Shown piece after piece: positions 8,123-13,974 of a DNA stretch of 13,974 nucleotides (position 1 is the first letter of the stretch; every line of letters starts with the position of its first letter). The notes under the pieces were generated by a model. The model ran no database searches. It was not told the DNA's origin and saw only the letters and a list, made by a program, of their open reading frames with translations. A program made the position numbers and the translations under genes. Origin of the DNA: Bdellovibrio sp. (GTDB lineage Bacteria; Bdellovibrionota; UBA1018); contig JACRAO010000210.1 of the NCBI GenBank assembly GCA_016213345.1, forward strand, positions 1-13,974, given 5' to 3'.

Positions 8123-9007
8123 TTATAAAAATGTCTTTTGCAATTGTTTCATTCTATGAGAGACATCCCGATAATAAATATCTATTTTACTAACCTGCTC
8201 GTACCAACTATAAGCATTATCAAGTTTTTGCATTTCTTCACATGCCCTGGCCATTAAATACATTAGATTTATTTTATCTTTGACATCAATTTCATGATCT
8301 CCAAGTACTGGTTCAAGTTGCTGGGTAGCTTCGAATGATTTCTCTGCCTTAATAAAAGCATAAGCTAACAAACTTGTAGCTACTATCCTGCACTCTTCAC
8401 TTCGCTTTGCTATTTGAAATTGGTTAGCTGCAATATCATAAAGTCCCATTTCTAAAAAAGCAATACCAATGTCCAGTCTGTCTTTAACACTTAATCCAGA
8501 TAATTCTTTATTCAGTTTTTGAACAAATTCTTGATAAACTTCACCACTTAGCATGTGCTCTGAAAAAATACCCAATTTTAAATCAGAATCTAGAAATTTG
8601 ATTACTTCGAGTGTATTGTAATCTTTAGCACTGAATTCTGCGGGGGTTGTTTTCTTAATCGACTCCACTTGTAATATGTTTTTTATTTCTTGTGCCTCTA
8701 ATTCTTCTAATAGCTGCTTGGCAGTTACGTTGTGGCAATCAAAACGTATGATTTTTCGCAGAATTTTTTTTGCTTCTTCTAAAATGCCTTCTTGAATAAG
8801 AATTTTTGCCGAATGCAAATTATCATCAACAGTCTCTGCCGTTATAAACAGCTCTGCTTCTTGAACAAGTTCAGTGTCACCTGATCTATCATTGGAGATT
8901 TTAGTGGTAATTTTTGTTCTTGTTTTATTAAGTAAGTCCTCCCCGGCATCAACTGTGGTCTGATCCTCTGTGTCATTAGATTGGCTTTTATCTGTATCTA
9001 CACTCAT
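8123..9007 (-). CDS. TPR-repeat protein, cytoplasmic, function unknown
   Basis: The protein has 294 residues. The first 50 or so are polar, rich in Asp/Thr/Ser/Lys, with no signal peptide or membrane segment. A helical repeat pair lies at about 61-103 (SAKILIQEGILEEAKKILRK, then AKQLLEELEAQE). After a linker, TPR-like helices run from about 174 to 292: DIGIAFLEMGLYDIAANQFQ, an ATSLLAYAFIKAEKSFEA unit, then NLMYLMARACEEMQKLDNAY and WYEQVSKIDIYYRDVSHRM. From memory, this C-terminal pattern resembles TPR proteins common in the former Deltaproteobacteria. The ATG at 9005-9007 is the first usable start, because TAG lies in frame just upstream. Its stop touches the tamB ATG with no spacer, so it is tied to tamB expression, and it may act as a cytoplasmic adaptor for envelope assembly. 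That role is inference from position only. Confidence 0.8.
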   Translation of the reverse strand: MSVDTDKSQSNDTEDQTTVDAGEDLLNKTRTKITTKISNDRSGDTELVQEAELFITAETVDDNLHSAKILIQEGILEEAKKILRKIIRFDCHNVTAKQLLEELEAQEIKNILQVESIKKTTPAEFSAKDYNTLEVIKFLDSDLKLGIFSEHMLSGEVYQEFVQKLNKELSGLSVKDRLDIGIAFLEMGLYDIAANQFQIAKRSEECRIVATSLLAYAFIKAEKSFEATQQLEPVLGDHEIDVKDKINLMYLMARACEEMQKLDNAYSWYEQVSKIDIYYRDVSHRMKQLQKTFL

Positions 9008-9049
9008 CTCATTAATACTACTACATATTTCATTAATATTAAACCGGTT

Positions 9050-9069
9050 AAACTATTCAAAACTATTCA
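9050..9069 (-). repeat. 10-bp perfect tandem duplication spanning the accC stop codon
   Basis: The coding strand reads TGAATAGTTT twice without a gap. The upstream copy contains the accC stop (TAG, complement of 9063-9065), and two codons later an in-frame TGA follows from the second copy, giving a tandem stop. The rest of the 55-bp gap to the TPR gene shows no clear promoter or terminator. Confidence 0.85.
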
Positions 9070-10424
9070 TACTTTGGCATAAATTCATCCAAAAAATGAG
9101 TATCAAACTCGCCTTCTCTAAACTTCTGGCTTTTAATAATTTTCTTATGAAATGGAATACTGGTTTTAATGCCTTCAACCACAAATTCGTCAAGAGCTTG
9201 ACGCATTTTAGATATTGCCTCATTCCTGGTTGGGGCATGTGCAATCAGTTTTGCAATTAACGAATCATAAAAAGGCACTACTTGATATTGATCATAAACG
9301 AAAGAATCAACTCTAACACCAAACCCTCCAGGCACATGAAAAGCTAAAATCTTTCCAGGAGATGGGGTAAATCTCTCTGAATCTTCGGCTAAAATACGAC
9401 ACTCAATAGCATGTGAATTTATTTTAATATCCGCTTGCTTAATTGTTAGCGTTTTACCAGCTGCAATACGGATTTGTTCTTTTACAAGATCCACCCCGGT
9501 GACCATTTCTGTCACTGGATGTTCAACTTGTATTCTGGTATTCATTTCCATAAAATAAAAAGCCCTATTTTCATCTACTAAAAACTCCACTGTACCTACG
9601 TTCTCATAATTAACTGCACTACAAAGATTTAGTGCTATTTGACCCATTTTTTCCCTAAGTTTAGCAGAAACAATTGGTGAAGGACTTTCTTCTAAAATCT
9701 TTTGGTGTCTGCGTTGAATAGTACAATCCCGTTCTCCTAAATAAATTCGATTTCCATGCTTATCGCACATAACCTGAATTTCAACATGCCTGGGATGTTC
9801 GCAGTATTTTTCAATATAAAGTGCGGGATTACCAAATGCAGCCTTTGCTTCAGTACAAAGCCGATCAAATGAGCTCTTTAACTGCTCAGGCCGATAAACC
9901 GTATTAATCCCTCTCCCGCCTCCACCAGCTACGGCTTTTAAAATTACAGGATATCCAATAATTTTTGCTTGTTCTAAAGCAATATCTACACTTGGAACTG
10001 CAGTTTCTGTACCAGGTAACAAAGGAACACCGGCATTTTTTGCAATTTGCCTGGCATTTGTTTTTTCACCTAGCGCTTGTATATTTTCAGCCGAAGGCCC
10101 AATGAAAGTAATATTGCACTCTTTGCAAAGTCTAGCAAATTCGTGATTTTCAGACAAAAATCCATAACCTGGATGTATAGCATCTGCTGCCGTTATATCG
10201 GCAGCAGACAAAATGCTGGCAACATTTAGATAACTTAGTTTAGATGGTGGTGGGCCAATACAAACAGCTTCGTCAGCAAGTTTTACGTGTAGAGAATTTT
10301 CATCGGCAGTTGAATAAACCGCAACTGTTGCAATTCCAAGCTCTCTACATGCTCTAATAACTCTAAGAGCTATTTCACCTCTGTTAGCAATTAATACTTT
10401 CTTAAAGAGTAAATCAGAACTCAT
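9063..10424 (-). CDS. accC: Biotin carboxylase subunit of acetyl-CoA carboxylase
   Basis: This 453-residue ATP-grasp enzyme carboxylates the biotin on AccB using ATP and bicarbonate, the first half-reaction in making malonyl-CoA for fatty acid synthesis. The N-terminal domain has KVLIANRGEIALRVIRAC (9-26) and HPGYGFLSEN (84-93). The ATP-binding Gly-rich loop GGGGRG is at 167-172. The active-site segment IQRRHQK is at 236-242 and EMNTRIQVEHPVTE at 293-306, which keeps the Glu, Asn and Arg needed for catalysis. The C-terminal domain (about 335-450) is complete, and the length matches E. coli AccC (449). The start ATG is 4 bp after the accB stop; AAAGG lies somewhat far upstream. A PPP motif occurs at 58-60. 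AccA and AccD (carboxyltransferase) are not in this window. Pyruvate carboxylase subunit A is the main alternative, but the accB neighbour argues for ACC. Confidence 0.96.
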   Translation of the reverse strand: MSSDLLFKKVLIANRGEIALRVIRACRELGIATVAVYSTADENSLHVKLADEAVCIGPPPSKLSYLNVASILSAADITAADAIHPGYGFLSENHEFARLCKECNITFIGPSAENIQALGEKTNARQIAKNAGVPLLPGTETAVPSVDIALEQAKIIGYPVILKAVAGGGGRGINTVYRPEQLKSSFDRLCTEAKAAFGNPALYIEKYCEHPRHVEIQVMCDKHGNRIYLGERDCTIQRRHQKILEESPSPIVSAKLREKMGQIALNLCSAVNYENVGTVEFLVDENRAFYFMEMNTRIQVEHPVTEMVTGVDLVKEQIRIAAGKTLTIKQADIKINSHAIECRILAEDSERFTPSPGKILAFHVPGGFGVRVDSFVYDQYQVVPFYDSLIAKLIAHAPTRNEAISKMRQALDEFVVEGIKTSIPFHKKIIKSQKFREGEFDTHFLDEFMPKYE

Positions 10425-10428
10425 ACTG

Positions 10429-10920
10429 TTATGAACCTTTATTGTCTATATCAATGAGAAACAAAGGTTCTTCGAATTCAACCGGTTGGCCATTTTCAAT
10501 TAAAACGGAAACTATCTTACCCGAATATTCACTTTCAATCACGTTCATTAGTTTCATGGCTTCGATAATACAGAGAGGCTCTCCTCTTTTCATATGCTGA
10601 CCTTCTTGAACATATGGTTCAGCCCCTGGCGAAGATGCACGATAAAAAATCCCCACAAATGGAGATAATATTTGCTTATTGTTAGTGTTCTTTTGAGGTT
10701 CCTGCTTTGACCTAATCTCGGATGGTTCAATACGAGTTGTAGCGCCATTTTGAAATTCTATATTGGGAGAAGACTTTTTTAAATTGAAATGTCCAGTTCC
10801 ATTTGACCACTCAAGCTCTAAAAGCTTGTTTTTTTCCATAAAATCACAGATCTTTTGCAAATGATCAAAATCTGGACCAACGCCTTTTTTTGCTTTTATA
10901 AATCCTTTAGATTGTCTCAC
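10429..10920 (-). CDS. accB: Biotin carboxyl carrier protein of acetyl-CoA carboxylase
   Basis: This is a 163-residue carrier that holds biotin and shuttles the carboxyl group between AccC and AccAD. The N-terminal helix FDHLQKICDFMEKNKLLELEW (about 18-38) is the usual AccB interaction region. A low-complexity, Asn/Gln/Lys/Pro-containing linker follows (about 50-82), then the biotinyl domain SPFVGIFYRASSPGAEPYV to the end. The biotin-accepting lysine is K123 in EAMKLMN (120-126), and the thumb region PGAEPYV is present. The start chosen is GTG (10918-10920), one base after the efp TAG; a GAGAAGG sequence lies about 12 nt upstream. A later TTG or ATG would cut into the conserved N-terminal helix. 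It probably pairs with AccC encoded 4 bp downstream. Confidence 0.94.
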   Translation of the reverse strand: MRQSKGFIKAKKGVGPDFDHLQKICDFMEKNKLLELEWSNGTGHFNLKKSSPNIEFQNGATTRIEPSEIRSKQEPQKNTNNKQILSPFVGIFYRASSPGAEPYVQEGQHMKRGEPLCIIEAMKLMNVIESEYSGKIVSVLIENGQPVEFEEPLFLIDIDNKGS

Positions 10921-10921
10921 T

Positions 10922-11485
10922 CTATTTATTTACCTTCTCAACATAACTATAATCACGAGTGTCCACTCTAATCAAGTCCCCTTCTTTTAAGTGAAACGGT
11001 ACATTGACACTTGCTCCAGTTTCTAGTTTTGCTGGCTTTGTTCCACCACTTACGGTGTCACCCCTAAAAACAGGCTCTGTTTCTGCAATTTTTAATTCAA
11101 CAAATGTTGGAAGTTTAATCCCAATTGGTCTTTCATTGTAATACATGATTTGTATTACACAATGTTCTTGCAAAAAATATTTAGCAACTCCTAAATTCTC
11201 ATTTGATAAAACAACCTGTTCATAGTTGGCCTGATTCATAAAATGATAGCCTTCTGAATCATGATAAAGATATTGCATTTCTTTTTCTTCGGTATTTGCA
11301 CGATCTAATTTATCTCCCGAAGTTATTGTTCTCTCAATTACGTTTTGATTGAGCATATTGCGCAATTTTGTACGTGTAAAAGCACGGCCCTTGCCTGGGC
11401 TAACATGTTGATAATCCACAATTTCATAGGGAATACCATCAAGTTCTACTTTCAGGCCTTTTCTAAACTGATTTGTAGCATACAT
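10922..11485 (-). CDS. efp: Translation elongation factor P
   Basis: This is a 187-residue, three-domain (KOW-like plus two OB folds) factor that binds stalled ribosomes between the P and E sites and helps form peptide bonds in Pro-Pro runs. The N-terminal domain carries SPGKGRAFTRTKLRN, with the loop-tip lysine at K32. This is a lysine-type EF-P (like the beta-lysylated or aminopentanol-modified forms), not the arginine-rhamnosylated type. DRANTEEKEMQYLYHD and the C-terminal GDLIRVDTRDYSYVEKV are family hallmarks, and the length is typical (about 185-190). The modifying enzyme is not encoded here. A 44-bp gap separates it from the upstream TPR gene and it has no obvious Shine-Dalgarno. It is followed one base later by accB, an arrangement I recall from related lineages. 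Confidence 0.97.
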   Translation of the reverse strand: MYATNQFRKGLKVELDGIPYEIVDYQHVSPGKGRAFTRTKLRNMLNQNVIERTITSGDKLDRANTEEKEMQYLYHDSEGYHFMNQANYEQVVLSNENLGVAKYFLQEHCVIQIMYYNERPIGIKLPTFVELKIAETEPVFRGDTVSGGTKPAKLETGASVNVPFHLKEGDLIRVDTRDYSYVEKVNK

Positions 11486-11529
11486 ATTAAATGAACATTT
11501 ATCATGGTATAAAGACTAAAGGCAAGATA

Positions 11530-12141
11530 TTAAACTGAAATATTGCAGGTATTTCGTAAACGATATCTTTCGACTTTTTGTAATAAATTTTGTAAAAACT
11601 CTATTTTTTTAATCCAAACCTGCTTATTTTCTCCCGCTTCATTATCGTCATTTGCATCGTCATCTGCAAAATCTAGAGATGTTTCTTCTGTTTTTAAAAT
11701 TATGGTACCTTCTGCATAAACCCTGGTTTCTAGTTCATACACTAGTTTTGCAGTCTCTGTATCCAATGGATTGAAATAAAGCAGCGTTTTATAACAATTA
11801 AGCGCCTCACTCACTCGATTTAACATCAAAAACGAATCCGCCAGCAATCTTTGTGCAATTAAATTATCAGGAATATCCCTAATCACAGGCACAAGTGTCT
11901 GAATTACTTCTGAAAATAGTTTTTTATCGCAATAAGCTCTCGCCAATGCCACCTTTCCACTAATAAAACTGGGATTAATTAATAAGCCTTCTCTTGCAAT
12001 TTCAATAGCATCGTCAACAAATCCCATTTTACGATAGGCTTCAGCCAAGGGTGCAAATACTCGTGATGTTGGATCTTGTTGATATTTTTTTAAATAAGAA
12101 ATAAGTAATGGAGGATATCTGACATTTTTTTTAATTGGCAT
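11530..12141 (-). CDS. Small TPR protein downstream of pilQ, function unknown
   Basis: The protein has 203 residues from the ATG at 12139-12141. That ATG overlaps the pilQ stop as TGATG, a classic coupling junction, so I prefer it to the TTG one codon upstream. TPR-like repeats lie at about 26-57 (VFAPLAEAYRKMGFVDDAIE), 60-91 (ISGKVALARAYCDKKLFSEV) and 94-127 (LIAQRLLADSFLMLNRVSEA). They are followed by an acidic stretch at 157-168 (FADDDANDDNEA) and a C-terminal helix at about 173-193. There is no signal peptide or lipobox, so it is not a standard PilF/PilW/Tgl pilotin, although the place next to pilQ would fit one. It is probably cytoplasmic; a role in pilus or secretin biogenesis is inference. 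It could also simply be a conserved operon member linked to efp-accBC. Confidence 0.85.
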   Translation of the reverse strand: MPIKKNVRYPPLLISYLKKYQQDPTSRVFAPLAEAYRKMGFVDDAIEIAREGLLINPSFISGKVALARAYCDKKLFSEVIQTLVPVIRDIPDNLIAQRLLADSFLMLNRVSEALNCYKTLLYFNPLDTETAKLVYELETRVYAEGTIILKTEETSLDFADDDANDDNEAGENKQVWIKKIEFLQNLLQKVERYRLRNTCNISV

Positions 12142-13961
12142 CAAGTTAGCCCTGCTTCTTTCTCGTTAATAATTCTTGGAGTAACAAAGATAAAAAGTTC
12201 TGTCTGCTCGTTTGTGCCGTCCTCGCCACCAAAAAACCAGCCTATAATAGGTATTTTTCTCAAAAATGGAAATCCCTGGCTGTTCTTTTTTATATCTAAA
12301 GTATAAATTCCACCTATTACAAGAGTGGATCCACTTTCAACTACCACAGAAGTATTTAGTTTTCTTGTAGCAATACCAGTATTAGATCCTCCCAATGGAA
12401 ATGGGATATCTCTTTTTATTTCAAGCTCTAACAAAACGTTTCCATCATTTGTTACTGTAGGTTTGACATCCAATCCAAGTTTTGCTTCTTGCACAGTTGT
12501 CGTCAAAACAGGCCCCACGCCTGGAATAATAGTAGTCCCGGGCACTAAAACGGGAGTACCAGACACAATACTTCCTTTTTCTTTATTAAGCACAACGGTT
12601 TTTGGAGCTGAAATTATTTTGACTTCATTATCCTGTTCGCTAATTTTTAAAATAGCATTCAATCTATCAATACTTGGAATAATCGAAGAAATCGTAGGCG
12701 ACCACCCGAATCCTCCACCGCCTTCTGAAAGTTTACCAGCTTCGTCTTTTGTAGAAAAAATACCCGATGCTCCGCCACTCAAAGCACCACCAATAAGACC
12801 ATCAAGTGGATTACCCGAATTAAAACCAGCAATCCATTGATTTTTCCCTACTCCACCTCTTGCAAGTCCAAGCGTGCCATTTATTTGTCTTTTAAAGTTT
12901 TCTGAAGCCTCGACAATTTTTGCTTCAATAATTACCTGTGGAGTTTGTGTATCTAATATTTCTATAAGTTTTTTTATTTTATCAACATTTTCAGCAATAT
13001 CTCTCACGATTAGGGTATTAGTCCTATTGTCCACCTGAACAAAAGCCCCACCCGCTCCGCCAACAGCTGTAGAGCTAAATTTCGAAACTGTTGCCTGCAA
13101 GTCTGACAAGTTAGCGTAACTAATTTGAAACATTCGTGTCACCAAAGGTGCGGCTGCTTCTGAGGCTTGCTTTGCCCTAAGTTGTTCTTGTTTTTCAGTA
13201 GCCAAAGTATTGAGAGTCACGATTCTCAAAACATTATTATTTCTCTCTGCACCCAATCTCATTGTTTGTAAGATAGTATCCAGCGCTAAATCCCAAGGTA
13301 CATTAACAAGTGCAATAGAAATTTTTCCTTTGACGTCGTCTCCTAAAACAATATTGAAACCACTAGCTTCACTAATAGTGTGTAAAACATCACCAATATC
13401 TGCATCTCTAAACTTTAGAGCAATAGGACGCCCAATAAATCTTTTTGTGCTTCGAGTATCTATGAACACCTTAAGTCGATCTGCTTTTTCTTCAGCAACA
13501 TGCTCTAAAGGTTGCTCTTTTGCAGCTACTACAGCCTCTATGGGCTCTGTCGGTGGCAAATTTTTTATAGCAGGTAAACTAAGTCTTAAGGAATTATTTT
13601 CTTTATTTACCGCTATCTTAATCATTTCACGCAGTTGAATAACTATACGCACTTCATTTTTGTCTTTTATTTCATAAGGACTAATCAAAAGAATTGGACT
13701 TTCAAAAGACGAAGTATCTAACTTTCGACCTAACGAATAATTTATAAATTTTGCATTTTTGATTTCTAAAATAATTTGTTTATCTTGTTCATTTTCTTGA
13801 GTTTCAAACTCTAAAGCAGAATCTCCCTGTATAAAGATTTCTTGCGGATCTTTTGTGCCTAAAAAATCAATCTGAGTGATTTTTGTAAGTGATTGTGCTT
13901 GAGCGCTGAAAAGAAAAATGCTTCCAATTAAAAAAATCCATTTTTTTATTTTCATAGTCAT
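12141..13961 (-). CDS. pilQ: Type IV pilus secretin PilQ
   Basis: This is a 606-residue outer-membrane secretin that forms the multimeric gate through which type IV pili pass. A signal peptide covers residues 1 to about 22 (SAQA/QS). An AMIN-like peptidoglycan-binding domain lies at about 27-128, then a short linker containing NLPPTEP and an Ala/Glu-rich stretch. The N0/STN domain is at about 173-250 (IALKFRDADIGDVLHTIS, GKISIALVNVPWDLALDTIL) and the N1 domain at about 275-343 (VDNRTNTLIVRD). The secretin core follows at about 344-597, with PQVIIEAKIVEAS, SAPKTVVLNKEKGSI, SGSTLVIGGIY and FPFLRKIPIIGWFFG, ending with ELFIFVTPRII. It has only one AMIN domain, where some PilQs have two or three. 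The first of two close ATGs is preferred because of AGGA 9 nt upstream. The rest of the pil operon (pilMNOP) would be expected just beyond the right edge. Confidence 0.95.
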   Translation of the reverse strand: MTMKIKKWIFLIGSIFLFSAQAQSLTKITQIDFLGTKDPQEIFIQGDSALEFETQENEQDKQIILEIKNAKFINYSLGRKLDTSSFESPILLISPYEIKDKNEVRIVIQLREMIKIAVNKENNSLRLSLPAIKNLPPTEPIEAVVAAKEQPLEHVAEEKADRLKVFIDTRSTKRFIGRPIALKFRDADIGDVLHTISEASGFNIVLGDDVKGKISIALVNVPWDLALDTILQTMRLGAERNNNVLRIVTLNTLATEKQEQLRAKQASEAAAPLVTRMFQISYANLSDLQATVSKFSSTAVGGAGGAFVQVDNRTNTLIVRDIAENVDKIKKLIEILDTQTPQVIIEAKIVEASENFKRQINGTLGLARGGVGKNQWIAGFNSGNPLDGLIGGALSGGASGIFSTKDEAGKLSEGGGGFGWSPTISSIIPSIDRLNAILKISEQDNEVKIISAPKTVVLNKEKGSIVSGTPVLVPGTTIIPGVGPVLTTTVQEAKLGLDVKPTVTNDGNVLLELEIKRDIPFPLGGSNTGIATRKLNTSVVVESGSTLVIGGIYTLDIKKNSQGFPFLRKIPIIGWFFGGEDGTNEQTELFIFVTPRIINEKEAGLT

Positions 13962-13970
13962 GTTTATAGT

Positions 13971-13974
13971 TCCT
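13971..13974 (-). promoter_or_regulatory. Partial ribosome binding site of pilQ
   Basis: The coding strand starts AGGA, then ACTATAAAC (9 nt), then ATG. A second ATG two codons later would be 15 nt away, so this site favours the first start. The upstream part is cut off by the window edge. Confidence 0.6.

Noticed and set aside
9008..9062. Possible promoter for the TPR-tamB-Omp85 part
   Set aside because: The AT-rich gap has TAATAT-like boxes, but none is paired with a -35 at proper spacing. The palindrome AACCGGTT is only 8 bp.
11486..11529. Possible promoter upstream of efp
   Set aside because: The best match is TTGCCT with 18 bp to TAAATG, which is weak in both hexamers. Read-through from pilQ is simpler.
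12142..12144. TTG start for the small TPR gene
   Set aside because: An ATG is the very next codon and forms a TGATG overlap with the pilQ stop, a much more usual start.
12325..12840. Long plus-strand open frame opposite pilQ
   Set aside because: It lies fully inside pilQ, which has complete secretin domains. The antisense translation is Pro/Ser/Thr-rich with no recognisable motif.
13210..13638. Second plus-strand open frame opposite pilQ
   Set aside because: It is opposite the conserved N0/AMIN part of pilQ and has no domain or ribosome binding site.
1..13974. Mobile element, CRISPR, toxin-antitoxin or defence system
   Set aside because: I looked on both strands for transposase, integrase, repeats with spacers, tRNA-like or restriction genes and found none.

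Overview
This 13,974-base, AT-rich window is carried almost entirely on the minus strand. It reads as one long cell-envelope operon, transcribed from right to left. In transcription order it encodes: the type IV pilus secretin PilQ; a small TPR protein; elongation factor P; the biotin carboxyl carrier protein AccB and biotin carboxylase AccC of acetyl-CoA carboxylase; a second TPR protein; a very large TamB-like protein; and an Omp85-family outer-membrane barrel with about six POTRA domains. Junctions are tight: 1-nt overlap, 44, 1, 4, 55, 0 and 4 bp. No terminator or convincing internal promoter is visible between them.

The left end (1-1221) holds a different kind of gene: a family 5 (peptide/oligopeptide-type) extracellular solute-binding protein. 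It has a near-consensus sigma70-type promoter and a good ribosome binding site of its own, but it is broken by an in-frame TAA and by a one-base frameshift in a 10-A run. It continues past the left edge.

The organism is a Gram-negative with an outer membrane (secretin, Omp85, TamB). Clustering of pilQ with efp-accB-accC and TPR genes is, from memory, typical of the former Deltaproteobacteria. The AT-rich composition points to a low-GC Bdellovibrionota-like lineage rather than Myxococcota. This assignment is inference; no rRNA or other phylogenetic marker is present.

Functionally the operon joins four envelope-related tasks: the outer-membrane gate for pili (PilQ), the first committed step of fatty acid synthesis (AccBC), a translation factor for proline-rich stretches (EF-P), and the transport of lipid to, or assembly of protein in, the outer membrane (TamB with an Omp85 partner). 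The two TPR proteins are soluble, have no signal peptide, and have unknown roles.

I do not see a mobile element, CRISPR array, tRNA, rRNA or defence system. The most unusual points are the two-lesion solute-binding pseudogene behind an intact promoter, the TamB/six-POTRA Omp85 pair placed in a pilus/fatty-acid operon, and two short perfect tandem duplications, one duplicating the start codon of the Omp85 gene and one at the accC stop codon.
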